In this document: in pieces, positions 25,286-33,953 of the stretch
Position numbering within the stretch: the stretch's first letter is position 1
How the letters are laid out: the number at the start of each line of letters is the position of its first letter
Assembly (NCBI RefSeq): GCF_002752675.1
Contig: NZ_CP024608.1
Coordinates: 6,386,001-6,450,000, forward strand
From: Massilia violaceinigra
GTDB taxonomy: Bacteria; Pseudomonadota; Gammaproteobacteria; Burkholderiales; Burkholderiaceae_D
Reading direction: 5' to 3'
Length of the DNA: 64,000 nt
Position numbers and translations under genes: made by a program
The notes under the pieces: model-generated
The model's input: only the letters and a program-made list of their open reading frames with translations
Told to the model about the DNA's origin: nothing
The model's database searches: none

Positions 25286-27027
25286 GCCGCACCGGGCCGC
25301 GGATGGGCGGCGTCGGCCCCGCGCAGTTCGGCCATCTCGCTGCGCCCGCGCGTCAGTTCGCGGGCCCGGCCCTCGGTGGTGCTGGCGAGCAGGATTTTCT
25401 CGGCCTGCTTGGCGATCAGTTCGGCCTGCAGGGACTTGACCCGCACTTCCAGCTCGGCTTCCTCGGCGTCGAGCCGGACTTTCTTGAGCCTGGCGGCCGC
25501 CTCGGCCACTTCGGCGGCCACCCGCTCCGCACTCTCCTTTTCCCAGCGCATCGTGCCCATCAGCACTTCGCCGCCGGCGGTATAGGTGTCGGCCAGGGTG
25601 ACGCCCTTGTCGCTCAGGATCAGTTCGCGCACCTGGTTCGAATGCGAGGTTCCGCGCGACTTGATGATCGACATGCCGCGATTGCGCTCTCCGCCCTGGA
25701 CCAGGTAGTTCAGGTGAATCCAGGTGTCGGCCAGGGTCGATATCTGCAGCGGCGAGCCGCCCTCGCTCTGGGTCGCCATTTCGTCGAGCAGGCTGGTGCA
25801 CACGAGCGTGGTGCCGGCCCCCTTGGACCAGTCGATCAGGCGCTCGGCGACGTTGTGCGCGGTCAGTTCGTTACCCGACTTCGACAGGGTCGACACCGGA
25901 TCGATGACCAGGCAGCGCGCCTCGTGTTCCTCGGCCAGCGCCTTGATGCGCCCCAGGTAGGTTTCGGCGCTGCCGGTGATGGTGCGCGCCGAGATGATGC
26001 GCAGCACGCCGCTCTCGAGGTAGGGTGCGAGCCGGATGCCCACCGAATTGAGATTGCGCACGACCTCGGAACCGTCGGAATCGAAGCTGACGAACATCGT
26101 GCGCTCGCCGCGCTGACAGGCAGCCTCGGCGAATGCACCGCTCAGGGTGGTCTTGGCGGTGCCGGGAAAACCGGTGATGAGCACGCTCGCGCCGCGGTAA
26201 TAGCCGCCGCCCAGCATGGTATCGAGGCGCTCCACGCCGCTCGACACCCGCTCGCTCGAGACCAGCGTGTCGAGCCGGCCCAGGGTGCGCGCGACCGCCA
26301 CTTCGAAACCCTTCTTGCTGATCAAGAAAGGCGACTCGTTCTCGTCGAACACGGCGCCCCGGTATTTCTGAATCCGGATATTGCGCTGTGACACGCCAAG
26401 CACCACGCCATGATTGAGCAGAATCGAGCAGTCGACCATGAATTGCATGAACCCGAGCGTCTGCTCGAGCATCGCGCCTGTCGCATCGCCGCCGGCCTTG
26501 GCCGTGATTATGGCCGTCAAGCCATTCGCCAGCAGCCAGTCGTGCAGCCGATAAATCTCGCGCCGCTTCGACATGGGATCGGGCAGCAGCGCCAGCACGA
26601 TATCGAGCGCGTCGACGACCACCCGTTTGGCCTTCAGTGCCTTGACCTGCCCGTCCAGCACCGCCAGCATGCCGCTTAAATCGAAACTGCCGGACAGGAC
26701 CAGGTCGGGCGCGGGCTGCGCATCGAGGAAGCAGAGCTGATTATTTTTCTGTAATTCGTCGATTCCCCAGCCGAAGCCTTGCGCATTGGCCGCGATGCGT
26801 TGCGCCGATTCCTCGAAGGCGACAAAGATGCCCGGCTCGTCGCACTCGCGGGCGCCGTTGACCAGGAACTGCAGCGACACCACGGTCTTGCCGGAGCCGG
26901 GACCGCCGGCCAGCAGCGTCGTGCGGCCGCGCGGCAAGCCGCCGCCGGTCATCTCATCGAGTCCGGTAATGCCGGAGCGTGCCTTGGAGGCATCTGGCTG
27001 CGGTGGCGACACTGGCGCGTGCTTCAT
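25282..27027 (-). CDS. kaiC: KaiC-family ATPase/autokinase
   Basis: The 581-residue protein has two RecA-type domains. CI has Walker A GGPGSGKT (41-48) and catalytic FEES (71-74). CII has an altered Walker A, GFPGTAKT (286-293), and FDSDGSE (315-321) where Synechococcus KaiC has the paired catalytic glutamates. The phosphosite region reads ISTLADT, keeping the Ser-Thr pair (430-431). The C-terminus extends beyond cyanobacterial KaiC into a long charged coiled coil (about 496-568). An AAAGGAG ribosome site lies 10 bases before the ATG. There is no kaiA in the window. It starts the operon kaiC-kaiB-GGDEF/EAL/REC-binding protein. Whether it oscillates or acts as a stress timer cannot be read from sequence. 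Confidence 0.95.
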   Translation of the reverse strand: MKHAPVSPPQPDASKARSGITGLDEMTGGGLPRGRTTLLAGGPGSGKTVVSLQFLVNGARECDEPGIFVAFEESAQRIAANAQGFGWGIDELQKNNQLCFLDAQPAPDLVLSGSFDLSGMLAVLDGQVKALKAKRVVVDALDIVLALLPDPMSKRREIYRLHDWLLANGLTAIITAKAGGDATGAMLEQTLGFMQFMVDCSILLNHGVVLGVSQRNIRIQKYRGAVFDENESPFLISKKGFEVAVARTLGRLDTLVSSERVSSGVERLDTMLGGGYYRGASVLITGFPGTAKTTLSGAFAEAACQRGERTMFVSFDSDGSEVVRNLNSVGIRLAPYLESGVLRIISARTITGSAETYLGRIKALAEEHEARCLVIDPVSTLSKSGNELTAHNVAERLIDWSKGAGTTLVCTSLLDEMATQSEGGSPLQISTLADTWIHLNYLVQGGERNRGMSIIKSRGTSHSNQVRELILSDKGVTLADTYTAGGEVLMGTMRWEKESAERVAAEVAEAAARLKKVRLDAEEAELEVRVKSLQAELIAKQAEKILLASTTEGRARELTRGRSEMAELRGADAAHPRPGAA

Positions 27028-27718
27028 GGCAGGCTCTCTCCTTTGAGAAATGCATCTCAGTCCCAGCGCCGATGAACGACGCGGGGTGGCACCGCAATGT
27101 CAACCCAACAATTCAATTACGAATCATTTTCGGTCCAATATGCTTGGAATCCGGAGGACGCGTTGCGAAATGCCATGACAGCTTTCGGAGACACATTGCC
27201 GATAAACTATAGCATGAATAAATTCCGAAAATTGCCATAACGATGAATTGCGGAACTTTGTACAACCGCCGCCACAACAGGCTGTTTTCAAGAGGAGGGG
27301 CGCGCACCGCACGAGTTCCGGGATCATGAAATCCGACCGTGGCGCCAGCAATGTCGCATTGCCATCGGCATAAGGCATGCGGGCTTCGGTGCTGTCGGAT
27401 ACCGGTGGTTGAAATAATAAAACTACCAACCTTTTACTAATATCATTAAGCGCCAAAATTTAATGTAGGAAGCGGATGCTTTCAGATCAATGGAGTTATC
27501 GGGTAGCGAAACCAGTTACTGATGAATACCGTGGTTTATTCGCATTCGGGCCTCGATCGGGACGCCATGTGTTGCGGTGTGGGGTTTTCGCACTGGCGGC
27601 GCAAACATTGGTTTAGCTCATGCTCGTTGCAGATTGTTCGCGGTACATTGATCCAAAGAAATATTGTGGCTCCACAATTTCCACAGATCGCGACTGCGAG
27701 CACAGCAAGGGGAACGGC
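27028..27718. other. Long AT-richer intergenic region between kaiC and a divergent gene
   Basis: About 690 bases hold no gene I can support; short frames here lack ribosome sites and similarity. On the minus strand an extended -10 motif (TG-C-TATAGT, plus-strand 27206-27214) lies about 180 bases before kaiC and could be its promoter, with no clear -35. The stretch 27400-27480 is the most AT-rich part. Much of the region would be a long kaiC leader. Confidence 0.5.
27663..27678. promoter_or_regulatory. Palindrome upstream of the gene at 27719
   Basis: ATTGTGG and CCACAAT are exact 7-base arms around a 2-base centre, 40 bases before the start codon. The position and symmetry fit a repressor or activator site. 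No known consensus is claimed. Confidence 0.4.
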
Positions 27719-28435
27719 ATGTCCTACATCGGCCTGGCCATCGAAGCACATAAAAGCGTGTTCGCGCAGGCGCACGACCTCGTGCAGCGGGTGTTGCACC
27801 CCGAGCAACCCCGGCGCGCGCCGGTGCAGCAGCGCGCCTGCGCCCCCGACCAGATTGCGTTTCACAGCGCGATGTTGGCCAACAGCCTGCCCTGCCCGCG
27901 CACGGCCGCCCTGTTCAATTGCGCCGGCCGCGCGCTGGACGGCGTGCGGTCCCTGCAAGGCGCGGCCGATGCGCGCCGCTACCTGGGCGACGCGGCGGTC
28001 TATCCGCTGCTGTTCGTGCCGGCGTGCGGCGACGGTGGCGCGGAGACATTTTCAGCGATCAGTTACGAAAAAAGCAGCGATGCAGCGGTGCTCGGCAACG
28101 GCGCGCTGATTGCGCTGGCCGATCTGGTGCAGTTGATTGAACTGCCATGCGCGCGCGGCTACCTGCTGCAGGAACTGACATCGCCGCACCGCCATGGCGG
28201 CCTGCGGGTCACCGTGGCCATGTCGGCGCACGGCCCGCACATCCTGCGCGCGGCGTGGAAACAGGCCGGCATGGATGCCGACATCCCGGCACCGCTATGG
28301 AAAGCGACGAGCCGCCTGGTTCTGGCGGGCGCCGCCCTGTTTCCCACCCTGAAAACGCAGCACTGGGACATTGCCCTGTGCGGACGCGGCCCGCTGGCCA
28401 TGGGAATGAGCGCAGCGGACGCGCAGCCTGCTTAA
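27719..28435 (+). CDS. Hypothetical protein, 238 residues
   Basis: The start at 27719 is chosen for the AAGGGGA site 6 bases upstream; the frame is open 99 bases further without coding character. The sequence begins MSYIGLAIEAHKSVFAQAHDLV and has no signal peptide. It contains alternating strands such as AVYPLLFVPA and GLRVTVAMSAHGPHIL. I recognise no family. The stop overlaps that of the converging hupE gene. It is divergent from kaiC and separated from it by 690 bases. Confidence 0.6.
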   Translation: MSYIGLAIEAHKSVFAQAHDLVQRVLHPEQPRRAPVQQRACAPDQIAFHSAMLANSLPCPRTAALFNCAGRALDGVRSLQGAADARRYLGDAAVYPLLFVPACGDGGAETFSAISYEKSSDAAVLGNGALIALADLVQLIELPCARGYLLQELTSPHRHGGLRVTVAMSAHGPHILRAAWKQAGMDADIPAPLWKATSRLVLAGAALFPTLKTQHWDIALCGRGPLAMGMSAADAQPA

Positions 28436-29004
28436 AAAGCGGCGCCGATCCAGACGCCGCCCAAGGCGATCAGCGCGCCGGCGCCACGCAGCCATGCCTG
28501 CTGCCGGCGCATCACGGCGCCAGCCAGCATGCCACCGGCCAGCAGCATGGCGCTCGCCGCCAGGATGCCCATGAAATACATCCCGGCGCTGCCCGACGCC
28601 GGCATTTCGGCGCCGTGCGCCAGGCCGTGAACGACCGCGAATGCACCGACCATCAATGCGCCGGCCGCCGGCATCGGCTTGACCTGGAAGGCGATCGACA
28701 GGCCGAGCACCAGCACCGACGCGATAATCGCGCTTTCCAGCGCGGCGATGCCCACGCCGGCCATGCCCATCATGCCGCCGGCGCCAAGCAAGGCGATGAA
28801 ACTCGCTGGCAGCAGCCATTTGGCGCGGCCGCCCAGCTGCGCGGCCCAGATGCCGACGGCGACTGCGGCCAGCATGTGGTCCAGTCCCGAAAACGGATGC
28901 GCCAGGCCGGCCAGCAGGCCGCCGTCATGACCGGGATGGGCCAGCGCCGCGCCGCAGTAGAACAAGGGCGCCAGCGCCAGGGTACGGATGAATGTCGATT
29001 GCAT
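28432..29004 (-). CDS. hupE: HupE/UreJ-family nickel/cobalt permease
   Basis: The 190-residue membrane protein has a signal-like start, then AHPGHDGG and the family motif HPFSGLDHMLAAVAVG. About six hydrophobic segments follow, including a second His motif VHGLAHGAEM. The ATG at 29004 has GGAG 6 bases upstream; an in-frame TTG at 29016 lies inside that site. HupE/UreJ proteins are secondary transporters for nickel or cobalt. As last gene of the cobalamin operon, 34 bases after cobW, it probably imports cobalt. Confidence 0.9.
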   Translation of the reverse strand: MQSTFIRTLALAPLFYCGAALAHPGHDGGLLAGLAHPFSGLDHMLAAVAVGIWAAQLGGRAKWLLPASFIALLGAGGMMGMAGVGIAALESAIIASVLVLGLSIAFQVKPMPAAGALMVGAFAVVHGLAHGAEMPASGSAGMYFMGILAASAMLLAGGMLAGAVMRRQQAWLRGAGALIALGGVWIGAAF

Positions 29005-29038
29005 GTGAAGCTCCAAGATAGAAAAATGAATGAATGGT

Positions 29039-30142
29039 TTATCGCCACGCGGTTCCGGTCAGTTCCGACAGTACCGCCGCAACGCGCGTGCGGCTGGCGT
29101 GGTAACCGATGATCACCAGTTCCGAGCGGCGCGCCGCCGGGCGCACCGCGTCGACACTGATCATCACGCGCGAACGCACGCCCTGCACCAGCACCGCCTG
29201 ACCGGTCTCGCTGGTGCGAATAAAACCCTTGCTGCGCAACACTGGTTCGAGCCGCACCGCCTCCTGCAAGGCGTGGCGCACCTTGTCGGCGCTTTGCGGC
29301 GCATCGCTGCGCAGCACGAACGACAGCCAGCCCGGGTCCTGCTCGTGAAAATGCTTGTGCGTGGCCAGCCCGTGCGAGTGCGCGGCCAGGCCCGAATGCG
29401 CATGCCCGTTCAGGCGCCCCTGCTCGGCCAGCACGCCGGCGCCGGGACCGGGCATGGTGGCCAGCGGCGTGTAGCTGTGCGCATGCTCGGTGCGGGTCGG
29501 CTGGTGCAGGCGCAGGCCGAGCGCGAGGCGGATATCGAGTTGGGCCTTGTGCGCCAGTTCCAGGAAACGCACCTTGGGCGCGCGCTCGCGCACGCGTGTT
29601 TCGGCCAGCAGCAGCGCGTCGTCGTCCAGCTCATCGATCTTGTTAAGCACCACCACGTCCGCAAATTCGAGCTGCTGCCCGAACACGGTGGCCGCGGCGT
29701 CGCTGCCCGTGCCGGTCTCGAACTGGTCCGACAGCAGCAGCGGCGTATCGACCACGGCCAGCGTGGCGTCGAGGATAAAGTCCTCGGCCAGTTCAGGGCT
29801 TTGCAGCATCTCCATGATGGCGGTCGGCAGCGCCAGGCCGGACGTTTCGATCAGCACGTGGTCGACGTTCGCACGGCGCGCGGCGATGGCCTGCATGGTC
29901 GGCAAAAACAGTTCGTCATCGCCATAGGCAATCAGCCCATACGGAAAATCGTGGACCCGCACCTGGTCGTCGACACCCGCCTCGCCGCGCACCAGCGCGC
30001 CGTCGATCGAAATTTCGCCGAACTCGTTGATCAGCAGTGCCAGGCGGCGGCTCTGGCGCTTTTCGATCAGGCTGCGCAGCAGGGTTGTTTTGCCCGAGCC
30101 CAGAAAGCCGGTCACGATCGTGACGGGAATCAGCTGCTTCAT
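29039..30142 (-). CDS. cobW: CobW-type G3E GTPase (metal chaperone)
   Basis: The 367-residue protein has the G3E GTPase motifs: GFLGSGKTT (P-loop), INEFGE, ETSGLA, the NKID base-recognition motif and a C-terminal CobW domain. The metal-binding CxCC usually found after switch I is absent; the equivalent stretch reads FPYGLIAYGDD. A histidine-rich linker (EHAHSY, GHAHSGLAAHSHG, HKHFHEQ) may take over metal binding. The role is probably delivery of cobalt to the chelatase. The ATG overlaps the stop of cobJK by 4 bases. Confidence 0.9.
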   Translation of the reverse strand: MKQLIPVTIVTGFLGSGKTTLLRSLIEKRQSRRLALLINEFGEISIDGALVRGEAGVDDQVRVHDFPYGLIAYGDDELFLPTMQAIAARRANVDHVLIETSGLALPTAIMEMLQSPELAEDFILDATLAVVDTPLLLSDQFETGTGSDAAATVFGQQLEFADVVVLNKIDELDDDALLLAETRVRERAPKVRFLELAHKAQLDIRLALGLRLHQPTRTEHAHSYTPLATMPGPGAGVLAEQGRLNGHAHSGLAAHSHGLATHKHFHEQDPGWLSFVLRSDAPQSADKVRHALQEAVRLEPVLRSKGFIRTSETGQAVLVQGVRSRVMISVDAVRPAARRSELVIIGYHASRTRVAAVLSELTGTAWR

Positions 30143-31692
30143 GCCAGGTCCAGTGCCGCCAGCTGCGCGATGAGGTCATCCGCGCTGCCGCACATGGCCG
30201 GATAGTCGACTGGCGGGCGGCCAATCACCAGCAGGGGGATGCCGAGGGCTTTTGCGGCATGCACCTTGGACGCGTAGCCGCCGGCGTCGCCTGAATCCTT
30301 GGTCACCACGCAGTCGATGTGCCAGTCGCGCCACAAGGCCATGTTGAAATCCGCGGAGAACGGCCCCTGCATGGCGCAGATGCGCTCGCGCGCCACGCCC
30401 AGCGCCACCGCGCGCTCGATGAATTCCGGTTCGGCCGTCAAGCGCGCGAACCACTGGCGGTCGGCGGCGCCCTCGGCCTGCACGAACGTCGCCAGGTCTT
30501 TCGATCCGGTTGAAAGGAAGATGCGCTTGCCCAGCGCAATGGCGCGTTGGGCAGCTTCCTGGGGCGAGGCGCACCAGGTGCCATCAAGCGCACTGAAACT
30601 GCTGGGCCGTTCATAGCGCAGGTAAGGGATGCCCAGTTCGCGCGACAGGCCGATCAGCTGCTCCGACATGCTGGTCGCGTAAGGATGGGTGGCGTCCACC
30701 AATACCTTTGCGCCGCTGGCCACCAGCGCCTGGCGCCGCGCCTCGATGCCCTGCCGCCCAGCCCAGACGGTGGCGCCGGGACAGGCCTTGATCGCCACGT
30801 CGCCGCCATGGTCGGTTGCCGCCGACACCACCACGGGGCGCGATTGGCCGCTTGCCAGCCGCGCCGCCAGCGCATTGCCGTCGCTGGTGCCGGAAAACAC
30901 CCACACGCCGCCATCGGGCAGTTCCTGGCGCTGCGGCAGCGTGCTGTCCGCCTTTGCATCCCAGTCGTTGTAGCCGCGCGGCGTAAAGATCTGGCCGCGC
31001 TTGCGCTGGGTGAAGCGGTTGCCGACCACGATGGTGGTGAGCATGTCGAACTGCAGCGACGGCAACTCGTCGAGCCGGTGGATGCTCACTTCCTGCCCCG
31101 GGCGGTATGCGTTCTTGACCACGCCGCACAGGGTATGCGGCGCCTTCGATTCGAGCATCAGCTGGAGCACGCGGTACACGCCCTGCTGGCGGCTGGCGCT
31201 TTGCACGTTGTACATCACGCAGGCCAGGTCGGCCTGGGCGATGTGGCGCGCGCGGTGCTCGATCCACTCCCAGGGGCACAGCAAGTCCGACAGACTGAGC
31301 GTGGCAAAGTCGTGCGACAGCGGGGAGCCAAGCAGCGAGGCGCAGGCGTTGGCCGACGTGATCCCCGGGATCAGGTTGACCTGGTAGGTATCAATCTCGC
31401 TCATCTCTTCGTAGGCCAGCGCCGCCATCGCGTAAATGCCGATGTCGCCGCTGGAAATGAGCGACACGCGCGCGCCGCCACGAGCTTTTTCAATCGCCAG
31501 CAAGGCGCGCTCGCGCTCCTGCGTCAGCGGCGGCGTATGGATCTCCTTGCCCTCGACATGCGGCATGATCCAGCGCAAATACAGCTCATACGCCACGATC
31601 ACGTCGCTGTCCTTCAGCGCCGCAATCGCGCGCGGTGCGATCAGGTCCTCGTAACCGGGACCCACCGACACCAGATTCAGTACACCACTCAT
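30139..31692 (-). CDS. cobJK: Precorrin-3B C17-methyltransferase/precorrin-6A reductase fusion (CobJ-CobK)
   Basis: Residues 1-245 are CobJ/CbiH: LVSVGPGYEDLIAPRA, SSGDIGIYAMA and PGITSANACASLLGSPLSHDF. Residues about 260-517 are CobK/CbiJ: GVWVFSGTSDGNALAARL, VDATHPYATSMSEQ, and VTKDSGDAGGYASKVHAA near the end. CobJ contracts the ring and methylates C17 using SAM; CobK reduces the macrocycle with NADPH. The ATG at 31692 shares one base with the cbiG stop and has GGAGAT upstream; an in-frame start at 31707 would overlap cbiG more. Confidence 0.95.
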   Translation of the reverse strand: MSGVLNLVSVGPGYEDLIAPRAIAALKDSDVIVAYELYLRWIMPHVEGKEIHTPPLTQERERALLAIEKARGGARVSLISSGDIGIYAMAALAYEEMSEIDTYQVNLIPGITSANACASLLGSPLSHDFATLSLSDLLCPWEWIEHRARHIAQADLACVMYNVQSASRQQGVYRVLQLMLESKAPHTLCGVVKNAYRPGQEVSIHRLDELPSLQFDMLTTIVVGNRFTQRKRGQIFTPRGYNDWDAKADSTLPQRQELPDGGVWVFSGTSDGNALAARLASGQSRPVVVSAATDHGGDVAIKACPGATVWAGRQGIEARRQALVASGAKVLVDATHPYATSMSEQLIGLSRELGIPYLRYERPSSFSALDGTWCASPQEAAQRAIALGKRIFLSTGSKDLATFVQAEGAADRQWFARLTAEPEFIERAVALGVARERICAMQGPFSADFNMALWRDWHIDCVVTKDSGDAGGYASKVHAAKALGIPLLVIGRPPVDYPAMCGSADDLIAQLAALDLA

Positions 31693-32447
31693 CAGATCTC
31701 CATCCATTTATCTTCAACCACCGCGACGGCCACGCCGTCCAGGCACGTTTTCGGCACCAGCAGCGCGCCGCGCGGGCTGGCCACCAGCGCGCACGGTTCG
31801 CACACGCCATCCAATCCCACATTGCTGCGCACCCAGTCCGACGGCACGCTGACCCACGGGCGCGCCGCCAGCGTGGCGCGCGCGAACACGCGCAGCGGCA
31901 GCCCATGCCGGCTGCAAAACTCCAGCAGGCCAGGTTCATTCGCTTTCAGGTCCACGGTCGCCACCTCGCGCACTTCTTCAATGCTGCGCGCGCCCAGCGC
32001 ATGGCGCAGCGCCGCTTCGATCCGCTCGGCCGGCACGCCCTTGCGGCAGCCGATGCCGGCCACCAGCGGCTTCAACGCCTCGGTGGCGGTGGTTACCACC
32101 GGGGTTGCCCCAACCAGCCGCGCGACCGTGTAGGCCAGCGCATTCGCGCCGCCTTCATGCCCGGCCAGCAGCGACACGGCAAAGCGCCCCGCTTCGTCCA
32201 GCACCACGACCGCCGGGTCGGTATGTTTATCAATCGGCAAGCCGTCCAGAAAGCGCACCGCAATGCCGGTCGCGCCGATCACGATCCACTGCGCGTGGCG
32301 GCGGTAGCATTCGCCGAACTGCGCCTTGTGGCTGACGCCATCGTGGAGCCAAGGGCGATACACCTCGGCTCCCAGCGCCGCTTGCAGCACCGCCGCCAGC
32401 TCCTCGCCATGCGCGCGCACCAGCCAGATGGCCGGCGCTACGTTCAC
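31692..32447 (-). CDS. cbiG: Cobalt-precorrin-5A hydrolase CbiG
   Basis: The start is GTG at 32447, overlapping the cobM stop (GTGA); longer open frame upstream is shadow of cobM. The 251 residues comprise the CbiG N-terminal and central part (IVIGATGIAVRFLDG, DPAVVVLDEAGRFAVSLLAGHEGGANALA) and the C-terminal CobE-like domain (AGIGCRKGVPAERIEAAL). CbiG opens the delta-lactone and releases acetaldehyde during ring contraction. Here it sits among both Cbi- and Cob-type genes. Confidence 0.92.
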   Translation of the reverse strand: MNVAPAIWLVRAHGEELAAVLQAALGAEVYRPWLHDGVSHKAQFGECYRRHAQWIVIGATGIAVRFLDGLPIDKHTDPAVVVLDEAGRFAVSLLAGHEGGANALAYTVARLVGATPVVTTATEALKPLVAGIGCRKGVPAERIEAALRHALGARSIEEVREVATVDLKANEPGLLEFCSRHGLPLRVFARATLAARPWVSVPSDWVRSNVGLDGVCEPCALVASPRGALLVPKTCLDGVAVAVVEDKWMEI

Positions 32448-33226
32448 GACGCCGCCTCCGCCTTGTTCTTCTTGACGACCCTGAACAGGTGCGTGAAGTC
32501 CTTCGAGTACAGGCTCGATTCGACGGCGACGTCCTTGTCGAGCGCCGCGCCGACCAGCATCATGGTGGTCAGGTTCCATTCGCCGCGTTTGGTATCTTCC
32601 AGCACCGTACCGAGCGTGCCCTGGTAGATTTTCTGTTCCGGCCAGGTGGCGCGGTAGACCAGGCGCACCGGCGTTTCCTGCGGATAGTGCAGCGACAGGT
32701 CGCCGACGATCTTTTTCAGGTGCGGTCCGGACAGGAAGATGCACATGGTGGCGCGGTGTTCGGCCAGGCGCGCGATCGATTCGAGTTCCGGTACGGCCGA
32801 CGCGCGGCCCGACACGCGCGTGAGGATCACGCTCTGCGACACTTCCGGCTTGGTCAGTTCGGCGCTGATGGCCGCTGCCGCTGCCGTAAACGACGACACG
32901 CCCGGCACCACTTCATACGCGATGCCCAGCGCGTCGAGACGGCGCATCTGTTCGGCGGTGGCTCCGTAGATGGCCGGGTCGCCCGAGTGCAGGCGCACCA
33001 CGTCGATGTCATTTTCCTGAGCGCGCACGTAGCAGGCCTGCTGCTGCTCCAGATCGAGCTTGGCGGTGTCAATGATCTCGGCATCGGGCCGGCAGTGCGT
33101 CAGCATCCCGGTGGGCACCAGCGAGCCGGCGTACAGCACCATGTCGACACTGCCGAGCAGGCGCGCGCCGCGCAGGGTGATCAAATCGGCGGCGCCGGGG
33201 CCCGCTCCTACGAAGTACACTTTCAT
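32444..33226 (-). CDS. cobM: Precorrin-4 C11-methyltransferase (CobM/CbiF)
   Basis: The 260-residue SAM-dependent methyltransferase starts MKVYFVGAGPGAADLITLRG and has the family motifs YAGSLVP, RLHSGDPAIYGA and PGVSSFTAAAAA. Real coding starts at 33226; longer open frame upstream is a shadow of cobI. It methylates C11 of the corrin precursor. The gene follows cobI with one base between stop and start codons. Confidence 0.95.
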   Translation of the reverse strand: MKVYFVGAGPGAADLITLRGARLLGSVDMVLYAGSLVPTGMLTHCRPDAEIIDTAKLDLEQQQACYVRAQENDIDVVRLHSGDPAIYGATAEQMRRLDALGIAYEVVPGVSSFTAAAAAISAELTKPEVSQSVILTRVSGRASAVPELESIARLAEHRATMCIFLSGPHLKKIVGDLSLHYPQETPVRLVYRATWPEQKIYQGTLGTVLEDTKRGEWNLTTMMLVGAALDKDVAVESSLYSKDFTHLFRVVKKNKAEAAS

Positions 33227-33227
33227 C

Positions 33228-33953
33228 TTATCTCTCCTGCCGTGGTTGACGGCGCACCAGCAAGGTGGCCAGGTAGCCCATCGCATCGTTTGCCACAAGG
33301 TCGCCGACGCCTGATGCGAGTAGCTCGCCGGGCAGGCCGATGCGGCGCGCGAAGGCGCAGTGGTCGGCAATGCCCATCTCGCGCAGCAGGTCCAGCACCC
33401 AGCCCAGGCGCGCGCCGACCTTCATCAGCACCACGATGTCGTGCGTCAAAATGTCGCTGCGCAGTTCCTCCGCCGTTTCGGGGCATGGCAAGATCAATAC
33501 CCGTTCCTTGCCCTCCCCCAGCGGCCACGCCAGCGCCGATGCGGCGGCCGCGTAGCTGGTAATGCCCGGGAAGGTGCGCTGCGGCAGATCCGGAATGCGC
33601 GCGCGCAGGGCCGCGAGCACATAGCCGTAGGTCGAATAGGTCAGCGAATCGCCGATGGTCAGGTAGGCCACGTCGCGCCCGGCGCGCAGTTCAAGCGCGA
33701 TGGCGTCGGCCAGTTGCGCGTAATGCTCGCTCAGGACCGAGCGGTCCGGGTCCATGTTGAATTCGATCTCGCGCAGCTTGGCCGGGTCGATGTCGATCCC
33801 GGCCAGGCACTGCAGCGCGACCGACAGCTCGGCCCCGCGCGCGCGCGGCGCGTAAATCAGGTCGGCGCGGCGCAGCGCGTCCAGCGCCGCCAGTGGCAGA
33901 TAGCCGGCCGGGCCCGGGCCGACACCGATGCCCCAGAGAGTGCCGATGCTCAT
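33228..33953 (-). CDS. cobI: Precorrin-2 C20-methyltransferase (CobI/CbiL)
   Basis: The 241-residue protein starts MSIGTLWGIGVGPGPAGYLPLAALDALRR and contains TIGDSLTYSTYGYV and FPGITSYAAAASALAWPL, all diagnostic of CobI/CbiL. It adds a methyl group at C20 from SAM. The ATG overlaps the cbiD stop (ATGA). Sequence alone does not settle whether the natural substrate is metal-free or cobalt-loaded. Confidence 0.95.
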   Translation of the reverse strand: MSIGTLWGIGVGPGPAGYLPLAALDALRRADLIYAPRARGAELSVALQCLAGIDIDPAKLREIEFNMDPDRSVLSEHYAQLADAIALELRAGRDVAYLTIGDSLTYSTYGYVLAALRARIPDLPQRTFPGITSYAAAASALAWPLGEGKERVLILPCPETAEELRSDILTHDIVVLMKVGARLGWVLDLLREMGIADHCAFARRIGLPGELLASGVGDLVANDAMGYLATLLVRRQPRQER

